This document shows positions 34,818 through 42,801 of a stretch of DNA of 64,000 bases, in pieces. The DNA comes from Enterocola sp045612225 (GTDB taxonomy: Bacteria > Bacteroidota > Bacteroidia > Bacteroidales > Paludibacteraceae), in the NCBI GenBank assembly GCA_045612225.1, contig JAZKYP010000013.1, positions 110,813-174,812 on the forward strand. The letters are read 5' to 3'. The notes under the pieces were generated by a model. The model worked only from the letters and a program-made list of their open reading frames with translations. It was not told the DNA's origin and did no database searches. The translations under genes and the position numbers were made by a program. Numbering within the stretch: position 1 is the first letter of the stretch; each line of letters starts with the position of its first letter.

Positions 34818-35459
34818 TTAAAGAGCACTCCTAAACTTTAATATGGTATTACCCATTCTTATTAAATCACCATCATTTAAATAACGTGGTTCCAATTCAA
34901 TATCATCTGAATTTACAAATGTGCCATGAGAAGATTGCATATCTGATATTGAATACTTACCAGCCCTAAATAATATCACTGCATGTTTTGAAGAAACTTT
35001 GCCATCATTTATTGTAATATTACATTCTTGGTCTCTACCTATTATGTTTCTTCCTTCATATAGTTTAAAATCCACCCCCAATTCATTTAATGTATAAGAA
35101 ACTAACCAACCAACTAACTTTCTAGAAAATCTAGGTGGTGACGCAGTACCAATTACAGTATCTGTAGGCTCTTCTCCAAATACCGTTCTCATAGGACTCG
35201 CTCCCATTCCACTCCCAGATGGATATGCAACAGTTGTATTCTCATCAACAGTTCCCCCTTCTATAGAAGCTACCGTAGTTATATCATCAGTACCTATAAT
35301 TTGTGTTTTAAGAGTTGGTTGATCTGACTTAACAATCTCTGGATTCACAAATATCTCAGTCTTAACATTTGTAGAAGGACCTTGAGCAGATTTACAATAA
35401 GGACAAAAATCCCCTTGATAATAATGTCCATTTGGACATTTTTTAAAGTTTGTTGCCAT
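34818..35459 (-). CDS. Zinc-ribbon / FHA protein, first gene of the FHA operon
   Basis: The start is set at the ATG at 35459, because the zinc-binding segment KKCPNGHYYQGDFCPYC begins there; an earlier ATG at 35534 would lie within the putative leader terminator. The 213-residue protein then has a Thr-rich linker with several TxxT motifs that could be kinase targets ('TLKTQIIGTDDITTVAS', 'DENTTVAYPSG'). A C-terminal FHA domain follows ('EGRNIIGRDQECNITINDG', 'SDMQSSHGTFVN', about 125-200). Layout and position recall the FHA adaptors that accompany kinase/phosphatase modules. Confidence 0.82.
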   Translation of the reverse strand: MATNFKKCPNGHYYQGDFCPYCKSAQGPSTNVKTEIFVNPEIVKSDQPTLKTQIIGTDDITTVASIEGGTVDENTTVAYPSGSGMGASPMRTVFGEEPTDTVIGTASPPRFSRKLVGWLVSYTLNELGVDFKLYEGRNIIGRDQECNITINDGKVSSKHAVILFRAGKYSISDMQSSHGTFVNSDDIELEPRYLNDGDLIRMGNTILKFRSAL

Positions 35460-35514
35460 ATTATTTATATTTGATATTAGGTTAATATATTTATTTTTAT
35501 ATTTCAAGTACACA

Positions 35515-35549
35515 CAAAAAAAGCGGGACTCCATTGTTGCAGTTCCGCT
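35515..35549 (-). terminator. Intrinsic terminator upstream of the FHA operon
   Basis: On the minus strand AGCGGAACT pairs with AGTCCCGCT (one mismatch) and is followed by seven T. It lies about 55 nt before the first FHA-operon gene, at the end of the structured RNA. Confidence 0.65.
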
Positions 35550-35792
35550 ATAGAGGCTCTCGCATTGCCCACAAACCTAGAACTAGCAACACGAAGCCCA
35601 CGCCGTATGTAGAGGTATAGATACACTACACCCTTATATACATACCCGTAGAACATCTTTGCTGCTTTGTAAGAGGTTTGTTTTAGAATTTGCGAGATTC
35701 CTATAGACCAACTACAAAACGTCTAAAGACGCCTATAAATATTTAAAATAAGCCCACCCTTTTATTCTCCAATAAATACGGCGTGGACTCAC
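35516..35792 (-). ncRNA. Structured RNA or leader upstream of the FHA operon, class unknown
   Basis: This gap of about 390 nt has no open frame but much secondary structure on the minus strand. There is a 5' hairpin (TTTATT/AATAAA inside GTCCAC/GTGGGC). Three nested long-range helices follow: CTATAG 35701-35706 with 35548-35553, TCTCGCA 35691-35697 with 35558-35564, and ACAAACC 35675-35681 with 35571-35577. They enclose a hairpin with GTATGTA/TACATAC arms, and a terminator follows. G-U pairs in the hairpins favour the minus strand. I found none of the landmarks of RNase P RNA, tmRNA or SRP RNA. It may be a free RNA or a cis-acting leader. Confidence 0.6.
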
Positions 35793-35797
35793 CATTG

Positions 35798-35805
35798 CAA
35801 ATGTA
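35798..35805 (-). promoter_or_regulatory. -7 box of the structured RNA
   Basis: Minus strand TACATTTG, an exact TAnnTTTG match, 6 nt before the first paired bases of the RNA. No further match lies between the RNA terminator and the FHA operon. Confidence 0.55.
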
Positions 35806-35846
35806 TAAAATAAAATTTAAAATTCCTTAAAATCTAGAAAATATTT

Positions 35847-37034
35847 TTAATACAGCATACCAAATATCCACAGAGGAATCTTGTTGCCTATACCTACTTC
35901 TATATTATCGGCTACCACGTAACTATTTGAGACATCTGCTATTTGATCAAATTTCTTTTTCTTACCCCCTACTTCCAACAAATACTTGTCATCTATCAGC
36001 ACATCACCTTTTGTAGGCATAGAAATTTTGTGATTAAAAAGCATGCTAGTAACAAATGTTTCTCTCACTGTTCCAATTTCAGAATCTGGTGATAAAGCAA
36101 ACATCAAATTGGTATTATCAAACAATATTTTCTCTGGTTTTTGAAGAACCTTCATACTAGACGATGTATCATAAAGTCGCCTAACTAATGCAGCTTTTTG
36201 CAATAAATCAAACATCCTATAAACACTATCGCGCGAAGCTTCTAGTTTTGTTGCTAAATGCGAAACATTAAGTGTAAATGGTTTCTCCTCTGCCAAAATA
36301 CCTAATAAAATCTTTATCTTATATACTAGTTCGTATGAAATTTTCTCTACAGAAGGCATTTCTACTTGGATAATGGTGTTAATAACATTTTCAAGTCGTT
36401 GATAAAAACCATCACCTTCTTCCTTATAAAATGGATAATAACCAAAATGTAGATAATTTTCAAAATGCTTTAACACAGGAATTTGCGATTTAATTCGCGC
36501 AGCCAAGACCGTATGAGTATTTAAAATTTCCTCTAATGACAATACTTGTAAAGTCGCTACTCCTTCCATTTCTAAGTATTCTCTAAAACTCAAACCTTGC
36601 AATGTATAAGACCTACATCTTCTAGACAAATCTGCTTCAGTTTGACTCAGTTGCAACATAGAAGAACCTGTTATCACAATATTTAGTTTAGGGAAAGAAT
36701 CGTATATTTCTTTTATTTCTTTATCCCAATTTACATATTTGTGAACCTCATCTAAAAACAAATGAGTAACTCCATGCGACACTAGATATTCTGCAAGGTC
36801 CACCATAGTATGCGTAGTAAACCAAGAATTGTCTGCAGAAGCATAAAACGCCTTAGTCACATCTGGAAAGGTACGTTTTATATGCTGTAACAACATAGTT
36901 GTTTTACCTACCCCTTTAGAACCTTTAAGTAATAGAAGGCGATTCTTCCAATTGATTTCAGAATAGATATACCTTGTAAAATCTAATGAAACCTCTTCTA
37001 ACAAATGTAAATAAATGGAATTTAATCTTTGCAT
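35847..37034 (-). CDS. AAA ATPase with DUF4143-type C-terminus
   Basis: The 395-residue protein has Walker A 'LLKGSKGVGKTTMLLQH' (about residues 34-50), Walker B 'HLFLDEVHKY' and sensor 'NIVITGSSMLQL'. A C-terminal region follows with a winged-helix-like segment ('SHLATKLEASRDSVYRMFDLL') and a nuclease-like end ('KYLLEVGGKKKKFDQI'). This is the architecture of the widespread, uncharacterised AAA/DUF4143 family of bacteria and archaea. It is a single gene. Its promoter is flanked by two copies of a 59-nt repeat, which suggests autoregulation. Its cellular role is not known. Confidence 0.85.
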   Translation of the reverse strand: MQRLNSIYLHLLEEVSLDFTRYIYSEINWKNRLLLLKGSKGVGKTTMLLQHIKRTFPDVTKAFYASADNSWFTTHTMVDLAEYLVSHGVTHLFLDEVHKYVNWDKEIKEIYDSFPKLNIVITGSSMLQLSQTEADLSRRCRSYTLQGLSFREYLEMEGVATLQVLSLEEILNTHTVLAARIKSQIPVLKHFENYLHFGYYPFYKEEGDGFYQRLENVINTIIQVEMPSVEKISYELVYKIKILLGILAEEKPFTLNVSHLATKLEASRDSVYRMFDLLQKAALVRRLYDTSSSMKVLQKPEKILFDNTNLMFALSPDSEIGTVRETFVTSMLFNHKISMPTKGDVLIDDKYLLEVGGKKKKFDQIADVSNSYVVADNIEVGIGNKIPLWIFGMLY

Positions 37035-37093
37035 AATTGTCGAATAAAAAAGTCAATTTATATACTATTTTGTCGAATAGAAAAGACAAAATG
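37035..37093. repeat. 59-nt operator-like repeat, promoter-proximal copy
   Basis: Holds two TTGTCGAATA...GACAA-type sites; the second is a perfect inverted repeat (ATTTTGTC/GACAAAAT). It lies between the transcript start and the ATPase start codon. The other copy is at 37130-37188. Confidence 0.7.
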
Positions 37094-37099
37094 ACATAG

Positions 37100-37130
37100 C
37101 AAAGATAACAATTTTATCAAAACATACAAA
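37100..37130 (-). promoter_or_regulatory. sigma-ABfr promoter of the ATPase gene
   Basis: TTTG (37127-37130), 19-nt spacer, TATCTTTG (37100-37107) on the minus strand, sitting exactly between the two 59-nt repeats. Confidence 0.65.
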
Positions 37131-37188
37131 ATTGTCGATTATAAAAGTCAATTTATACACTATTTTGTCGAATAAAAAAGACAATTTG
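37130..37188. repeat. 59-nt operator-like repeat, distal copy
   Basis: Nearly identical to 37035-37093 (offset 95 bp). It overlaps the -33 element of the ATPase promoter, a place where a bound protein would block transcription. Confidence 0.7.
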
Positions 37189-37211
37189 GACATAAAAAGC
37201 ACAACTCACTC

Positions 37212-38327
37212 TTATTTTTTAGGCTGAGTGATTAACTCGGCGGCGGTGACGGCAGCGATGGTAGAGCCGAGAGTTTGGGAGATTTCAGCGTAACCAGAAA
37301 GGATTTCTGAGCGATAGGCAGTATCGAAAAGAAGTTTTTCAAGTTCAGCTGAGGTATTTTCAGCAGTGAAGAAATGTGCCAAAAGTTCCTTTACCACACC
37401 TTTTCGGGCTATGATATTTACTAGTGACACGTGAGAAATTTTAAGCACGCGAGAGAAAATTGCGTAAGCAAGTCTGCCAAAGGCTACATGATAGCATACC
37501 ACTTGTGGTGTGCCAATAAGCGCAGTTTCCAATGTTGCAGTGCCAGAATTTACCACTGCAGCAGATGCATGAGTAAGAAGGTCGTATGTTTGGTCGAAGA
37601 CTATTTTAAGTCCACCTAAATCTTCATAAAGTTCTCCACGCACAGCAGAAGTAGCAGCAAGCACGAACTGATAGTCTTTGAATTTTTCTCCCAGCAATGC
37701 CTTGTAAATAGGAAGCGAAGATTTCACCTCCTGAGTTCTACTACCAGGTAGCAGAGCAATAATAGGTTTATCTTCAAGAGAATTTTTCATTAAAAATTCA
37801 TCCTTTGGAGTAATTGTTCTACCTAGAATAGATTCCACACAAGGGTTTCCCACGTAAGTAGCTTTCACACCATGTTTAGCATAAAAATCCACCTCAAAAG
37901 GGAAAATCGCGTAAACCTCATCTACGTATGCTTTTATTTGCTTGATTCTATGCTCCTTCCAAGCCCAAATTTTTGGAGGAATATAATAAATCACCCTCAG
38001 TCCAAGTTCCTCTTTTGCATACTTTGCAATTTTAAGATTAAATCCAGGATAATCTATCAGAATAAGAGCATCAGGATTATACTCCTTCAGGTCTTTTTTA
38101 CAGAAATCTATATTTGAAAGTATTTTACGTAGGTTTAGAAGTACATTAATGAAACCCATCACTGCAGTGTCACGGAAATGACGAACCAAAACGCCGCCCT
38201 CAGACTGCATTTTATCACCACCATAATACCTAAAATCAGCATTAGGGTCCTTCACTTTTAACGCACGCATCAGTTTTGAACCATGTAAGTCACCCGATGC
38301 TTCTCCAGCTATAAGATAATACTTCAT
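37212..38327 (-). CDS. lpxB: Lipid-A-disaccharide synthase
   Basis: The 371-residue protein starts at the ATG at 38327, giving 'MKYYLIAGEASGDLHGSKLM', the conserved LpxB N-terminus. Further family segments are 'YGGDKMQSEGG', 'IDYPGFNLKIAKYA', 'YYIPPKIWAWKEHRIKQIK' and 'LLPGSRTQEVKSSLP'. LpxB joins UDP-diacylglucosamine and lipid X to make the lipid A disaccharide at the inner membrane. It is the last gene of a six-gene run starting at paaK. Length and motifs are normal. Confidence 0.95.
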   Translation of the reverse strand: MKYYLIAGEASGDLHGSKLMRALKVKDPNADFRYYGGDKMQSEGGVLVRHFRDTAVMGFINVLLNLRKILSNIDFCKKDLKEYNPDALILIDYPGFNLKIAKYAKEELGLRVIYYIPPKIWAWKEHRIKQIKAYVDEVYAIFPFEVDFYAKHGVKATYVGNPCVESILGRTITPKDEFLMKNSLEDKPIIALLPGSRTQEVKSSLPIYKALLGEKFKDYQFVLAATSAVRGELYEDLGGLKIVFDQTYDLLTHASAAVVNSGTATLETALIGTPQVVCYHVAFGRLAYAIFSRVLKISHVSLVNIIARKGVVKELLAHFFTAENTSAELEKLLFDTAYRSEILSGYAEISQTLGSTIAAVTAAELITQPKK

Positions 38328-38328
38328 A

Positions 38329-38604
38329 TTACGTGAAAAGATAAAATAACATACACAAGTAAGGAGTAACACCTAAAACCCCGCCACGACAATAATTAAA
38401 GCTATCAGATTTGTAACCAAAGAAAATCATGATTAAATCTGGGAGCATACAGAAGATTAAATATTGCATAAAGACTGGTTGACGATACCAATGCCCTAAG
38501 TCTGCAAGAGGAGAACCAGAAAGAGGTGTCCATGTGCAAAGAAATAGCAACAACGGAGCAAAAAAGCAAGTAACCAGCCCTATCCAAAATTTATTCAGCT
38601 TCAT
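38329..38604 (-). CDS. Small conserved membrane protein between surE and lpxB
   Basis: The 91-residue protein has three hydrophobic stretches ('LVTCFFAPLLLFLCTW', 'FMQYLIFCMLPDLIMIFFG', 'GVTPYLCMLFYLF'). It overlaps the end of surE by 14 nt and ends 1 nt before the lpxB start, so it is tightly coupled translationally. A small membrane protein at this place is common in Bacteroidales genomes. The function is unknown; a role in lipid A or envelope biogenesis is only suggested by position. Confidence 0.72.
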   Translation of the reverse strand: MKLNKFWIGLVTCFFAPLLLFLCTWTPLSGSPLADLGHWYRQPVFMQYLIFCMLPDLIMIFFGYKSDSFNYCRGGVLGVTPYLCMLFYLFT

Positions 38605-39364
38605 AATCCCAAGATTTTAGTTTCTCTACAGTGGCATAATGAGTCATGTCCACATGGCAAGGCACAATAGAAGCATATCCATTTTTCACAGCAAACTCAT
38701 CTGTATCCTCTGCATCTGGCTCATTGTTGTGAAGCTCACCTGTTAGCCAATAGTAAGTATTATCATTAGGGTCCTTACGCACCACATAGCGTTCTTGCCA
38801 ACGTGCATTTGCCTGACGCACAACTTTATAACCTTTAAGTTTTGTTCCTACAGGGAAGTTTACATTAAGGCAAATATCCTTTGGAAGACCTTCTTTAAGC
38901 ACCTTTTCAGTAATAATGGCAGCATACTTCATAGCCTCAGAGAAGTCTGCACGAGGGTCGTGAGTGGTAAGCGAAAAACCAATAGAAGGAACACCCTCTA
39001 CACAGCCTTCAAACACAGCACCCATTGTGCCAGAATAAATCACAGAAATAGAAGTATTATCACCATGATTAATACCAGCTAGTATAATATCAGGTTTTCT
39101 ATCTAAAATATTATAAACAGCTATTTTTACACAATCTGTAGGTGTACCATTACAACGATACATTGTAAGGCCATCCTTCTCAAAATGCTTCCAAATACGC
39201 AAAGGAGTATTCATGGTAATGGCACTAGATTGAGCAGAGCGAGGACCATCTGGAGCCATTACCACTACTTCACCTAGGTGCTGCACAGCCTCCACAAGAG
39301 AGTGAATGCCACGAGCTTCTATGCCATCATCATTTGTAATTAGTATTAAAGGTTTATTAGTCAT
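38591..39364 (-). CDS. surE: 5'/3'-nucleotidase SurE
   Basis: The 257-residue protein shows the SurE metal-binding motif near the start ('LILITNDDGIEARGIHSL', Asp-Asp), then 'VVMAPDGPRSAQSSAIT' and 'DIILAGINHGDNTSISVIYSGTMG', all conserved in the family. It removes phosphate from nucleoside monophosphates and is a housekeeping or stress-survival enzyme in the cytoplasm. It overlaps the antiporter gene by 8 nt and the next small membrane gene by 14 nt. Confidence 0.95.
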   Translation of the reverse strand: MTNKPLILITNDDGIEARGIHSLVEAVQHLGEVVVMAPDGPRSAQSSAITMNTPLRIWKHFEKDGLTMYRCNGTPTDCVKIAVYNILDRKPDIILAGINHGDNTSISVIYSGTMGAVFEGCVEGVPSIGFSLTTHDPRADFSEAMKYAAIITEKVLKEGLPKDICLNVNFPVGTKLKGYKVVRQANARWQERYVVRKDPNDNTYYWLTGELHNNEPDAEDTDEFAVKNGYASIVPCHVDMTHYATVEKLKSWDYEAE

Positions 39365-40832
39365 CTATTAAATCTTCTATTAAAAGTTCTTTTGAAAACA
39401 AATATTTCACACTGTCCATTGTTTTCTTATCATTTGCCATAATTAGGATTTTATCGCCAATTTGCACAACTGTAGAACCAGTTGGAGTGATATATTGTTT
39501 TCCACGTTTCACATACACCACTAGAGCACCATTTGGCAATTTTAAATCCATAATCATTTTGCCATCGCAGTCTGGATTTTCTAGTTGCACTTCTTTCAGT
39601 TCAGAAGCGAAATCTCCATCTTCGTTGAAACTAAATTTATTAGCCTCCTCTTCTTTTTTTGTTAGACCTAGTTTCTTGCCTATATTAACAAAGGTAGTAC
39701 CTTGAATAAGCATTGAAGTAAGTACCACGAAAAAGACTATTACGAAAATCTCATTTGCCACAGGAATATCTGCAAGCAGAGCAAATGTAGCAAACACAAT
39801 AGGCACAGCACCTCTTAAACCACACCAAGACACAAACACTTGGTCTTTAAATGGCATTTTAAATGGAATAAGAGAAATAACAGAAGCTAGTGGACGTGCT
39901 ACAATCATTAGGAAGAAAGACACTGCCAAACCTTCCCAAATATAAGGCAACATTTCACTAGGATTTACAAGCAGACCAAGAGACAAGAACATTACCACCT
40001 GCATCAGCCATGCAAAACCATCGTAGAACATCACCAGTGTTTTTTTGTGAGCCAGCACACTATTACCAAGCACCAAAGCACATAGGTAAATAGCCAAGAA
40101 ACCGTTACCGCCTAGATATGTGGTAGCTGAATAGACAAATAGATTTATACCTATACAAAGCACAGGATAAAGTCCGCTAATATCCAGTTTAATTTTATTA
40201 ATCAGCTTAACAAACAAATAACCTAGCACCACACCCAGCACTGCACCTAGGAACATTTGCAGCACAAAGTTTGGTAATAAAAGCCAATAATTTGCATCAC
40301 CTTCTTGTATAAGAGAAACTAAAGTGATAGTTAAAAAGTATGCCATAGGATCGTTGCTCGCACTTTCAAGCTCTATCACATCTTTAAGTTTTCTTTTTAA
40401 ACCAGCCTTCTGCGTACGGAAAATTGAGAACACTGCAGCCGCATCGGTAGATGAAACTATCGCCCCCAAAAGCAACGATTCTAAAAATGTAAAATCTGTT
40501 ATCCAATAGGTGAAAAGCCCCACCAACAATGCAGTGAAGAACACACCCAAAGTTGCCAAAGAAAGTCCCTTGCCTGCCACTGGTTTCACGCTTGAAATAT
40601 TAGTATCCAAACCACCAGAAAACAAGATAAAGTTCAACGCTAGAGTACCCAATGTTTGCGCTAGAGAATAATCGTCAAATTCTATTCCTAAGCCATCTTC
40701 CCCCACAAGCATACCTATAGCAAGGAATATGATAAGTGTTGGTACACCTATCTTGAACGATGTTTTACTAGCTACAACACTAAATAAAAGCAACGTCGAA
40801 CCACCCAACATGGCAAGTGTTAACGGATCCAT
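39357..40832 (-). CDS. Potassium/proton antiporter, CPA1 family, with RCK_C domain
   Basis: The 491-residue protein has about 12 membrane helices of the Na+/H+ exchanger fold ('LGAIVSSTDAAAVFSIFR', 'LESASNDPMAYFLTITLV' with the ion-coupling ND pair, 'WCGLRGAVPIVFATF'). A C-terminal cytosolic TrkA-C/RCK_C domain follows ('LKLPNGALVVYVKRGKQYITP', 'QIGDKILIMAND'). This resembles NhaP2/CvrA-type K+/H+ antiporters. It shares one base with the ACT gene stop and overlaps surE. Ion specificity is inferred from the family. Confidence 0.9.
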   Translation of the reverse strand: MDPLTLAMLGGSTLLLFSVVASKTSFKIGVPTLIIFLAIGMLVGEDGLGIEFDDYSLAQTLGTLALNFILFSGGLDTNISSVKPVAGKGLSLATLGVFFTALLVGLFTYWITDFTFLESLLLGAIVSSTDAAAVFSIFRTQKAGLKRKLKDVIELESASNDPMAYFLTITLVSLIQEGDANYWLLLPNFVLQMFLGAVLGVVLGYLFVKLINKIKLDISGLYPVLCIGINLFVYSATTYLGGNGFLAIYLCALVLGNSVLAHKKTLVMFYDGFAWLMQVVMFLSLGLLVNPSEMLPYIWEGLAVSFFLMIVARPLASVISLIPFKMPFKDQVFVSWCGLRGAVPIVFATFALLADIPVANEIFVIVFFVVLTSMLIQGTTFVNIGKKLGLTKKEEEANKFSFNEDGDFASELKEVQLENPDCDGKMIMDLKLPNGALVVYVKRGKQYITPTGSTVVQIGDKILIMANDKKTMDSVKYLFSKELLIEDLIDD

Positions 40833-41236
40833 TATCCTACAAATTCAATTTTATTTTCTTTTAAAATTTCAATAGCTTGGTCAATGTCGTTTGGACGAAT
40901 TACTACGCTAGCTTGTTCGCCTTCAGAGAAAGCATACATATACTCAATATAAACTTTAGACTCAGCAAGTTTGTCAAGAATTCCGTATAAAGTACCAGCA
41001 GAATTACCTATACGAAGTGCCAACACGTTAGTAAGTTTCACAGCAAAACCTTTTTCTTTAAGCACTTGTCTTGCCTTTTCAGGGTCGGATACCAACACTC
41101 TTAATATACCGAAATCTGAATTGTCTGCCACACTGAACGCAGTCATATTAATACCTGCTTCAGCCAACACTTTAGCCACATCGTTTAAACGACCTGTCTT
41201 GTTTTCTAAGAAAACTGATAACTGTAATGTTGTCAT
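40832..41236 (-). CDS. Tandem ACT-domain protein
   Basis: The 134-residue protein consists of two ACT-like repeats: 'LQLSVFLENKTGRLNDVAKVL', and after residue ~70 'YGILDKLAESKVYIEYMYAF'. There is no catalytic domain. ACT domains bind small ligands, often amino acids. It lies 12 nt downstream of paaK, an arrangement frequent in anaerobes with arylacetate-CoA ligases, so it may regulate that enzyme allosterically. Confidence 0.88.
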   Translation of the reverse strand: MTTLQLSVFLENKTGRLNDVAKVLAEAGINMTAFSVADNSDFGILRVLVSDPEKARQVLKEKGFAVKLTNVLALRIGNSAGTLYGILDKLAESKVYIEYMYAFSEGEQASVVIRPNDIDQAIEILKENKIEFVG

Positions 41237-41248
41237 AATGTATCCTCC

Positions 41249-42547
41249 TTATTGTAATTTACGTTTGTCTAATGCTCTTTTTGCTTTACCTTGGCTACGT
41301 TCCATACTTCTTGGCTCAGCCAAAATAATATTTGGTTGAAGACCAATCACACTTTGAAGTCTAGCAGCAAGTTTCTTTTGAAGTTTTACCATACCACTAA
41401 TTTCGTCGGTATAATATTCTTCTTTCACTTCCACTTTAATGTCGAATGTATCGGTGTTGTTTACACGGTCAACAGTGATAAAGAAGTGAGGTTCAAACTC
41501 TTCTACTTCGCAAAGTACTGCTTCCACTTGAGATGGGAACACATTCACACCACGAATAATAAGCATATCATCGCTACGTCCCATAATTTTTTCCATACGC
41601 ACAGAAGTACGTCCACACTCACATTTATCATAGATTAAGCGAGTTAAGTCGCGAGTACGGAAACGAATAAGTGGCATACCTTCTTTGGTTAAAGTAGTGA
41701 AAACAAGTTCACCAACAGAACCATCAGGAAGACGTGCGCCAGTCTCTGGGTCGATAATTTCTGGGAAGAATAAGTCTTCGCAAATGTGAGTTCCGCATTG
41801 GCATTCACATTCGTGACCCACACCAGGACCACTAATTTCTGTTAGACCATAAATATCATAAGCCTTAATACCAAGTTTGTTTTCAATTTCTTTACGCATT
41901 TGTTCAGTCCAAGGTTCAGCACCAAACACGCCAACTTTTAAGTTCATTTTGTCTTTAAGACCAGATTTTTCCAAAGATTCTGCCAAATACAATGCGTATG
42001 AAGGAGTACAAGCAAGCGCTGTAGCCTGTAAGTCGTGCATCATAAGCATTTGTTTTTCTGTGTTACCTGCAGAAATAGGAATTGTGATAGCACCAATAGT
42101 TTCGCAAGCACCATGAGCACCAAGACCACCAGTAAAAAGACCATAACCATACGCCACCTGTATCACATCTTGTTTGCCCAAACCATACGCTGTTAAACAA
42201 CGTGCACCCGCTTCATTCCAGTTTGCAATATCATTTTTTGTATATCCCACCACAATAGGTTTACCTGTAGTACCAGAAGAAGCGTGAATACGAATAATTT
42301 CTTCTTTTGGCGCAGATAACAAACCAAATGGGTAATAATCTCTTAGGTCTTTTTTTGATGTAAAAGGTAATTTTACTATATCGTCAATTGAGTTTATATC
42401 TTCAGGGGTAACACCTGCTTCTTCCATTCTTTTTCTGTAAGGTTCACAGTTGTTGTACACTCTTTCCACCACCTTACGAAGTCTTTCAGATTGTAGTTTA
42501 CGCATAGATTCTCTGTCCATGCACTCTACAGAGGGATTCCAAATCAT
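41249..42547 (-). CDS. paaK: Phenylacetate-CoA ligase-type enzyme
   Basis: The 432-residue adenylate-forming enzyme has the phosphate-binding loop 'HASSGTTGKPIVVGYT', the 'DIYGLTEISGPGVGHEC' motif, Cys clusters ('HECECQCGTHICEDLF', 'YDKCECGRTSVR'), and the hinge 'MLIIRGVNVFPSQVEAVL'. Length and motifs match PaaK. In gut anaerobes such enzymes activate phenylacetate or indoleacetate-type acids to CoA esters, e.g. coupled to ketoacid ferredoxin oxidoreductases, which are not seen in this window. It is the first gene of the run to lpxB, with a promoter box at 42600-42607. Confidence 0.9.
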   Translation of the reverse strand: MIWNPSVECMDRESMRKLQSERLRKVVERVYNNCEPYRKRMEEAGVTPEDINSIDDIVKLPFTSKKDLRDYYPFGLLSAPKEEIIRIHASSGTTGKPIVVGYTKNDIANWNEAGARCLTAYGLGKQDVIQVAYGYGLFTGGLGAHGACETIGAITIPISAGNTEKQMLMMHDLQATALACTPSYALYLAESLEKSGLKDKMNLKVGVFGAEPWTEQMRKEIENKLGIKAYDIYGLTEISGPGVGHECECQCGTHICEDLFFPEIIDPETGARLPDGSVGELVFTTLTKEGMPLIRFRTRDLTRLIYDKCECGRTSVRMEKIMGRSDDMLIIRGVNVFPSQVEAVLCEVEEFEPHFFITVDRVNNTDTFDIKVEVKEEYYTDEISGMVKLQKKLAARLQSVIGLQPNIILAEPRSMERSQGKAKRALDKRKLQ

Positions 42548-42599
42548 CTTATTTTGTTTTAAATTATTAGTTATTTCAATAGTTTTGTTTTAAATTACG

Positions 42600-42607
42600 C
42601 AAAGTTA
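42600..42607 (-). promoter_or_regulatory. -7 box for the paaK operon
   Basis: Minus strand TAACTTTG matches TAnnTTTG, about 50 nt before the paaK start; divergent from the tsaB promoter. Confidence 0.5.
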
Positions 42608-42702
42608 CAGAAAAAAAATACATTCTAACATCAAAAAATACAAGTTTTTGTTACATTATTATAAAATATTAAGACTAGTTGAATTTATTCATTTTTTTGT
42701 AT

Positions 42703-42710
42703 TATCTTTG
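42703..42710 (+). promoter_or_regulatory. -7 box for the tsaB-murA operon
   Basis: TATCTTTG with a TTGA about 20 nt upstream. The ~90-nt leader to tsaB contains short repeat-like sequence (TTATGCTAGCATA palindrome). Confidence 0.5.
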
Positions 42711-42801
42711 TCACTTACTACGTAAGTAACCTAATTTGTCACGACTCGGCATAACTTATGCTAGCATAGTTCTGCTCTCGCTGCTCCAAATTGTGTATCA
42801 A

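Noticed and set aside
35516..35792. RNase P RNA, tmRNA or SRP RNA
   Set aside because: The conserved cores of these RNAs (e.g. GAGGAAAGUCC of RNase P, a tRNA-like 3' end of tmRNA, the GGAAG tetraloop region of SRP RNA) were not found.
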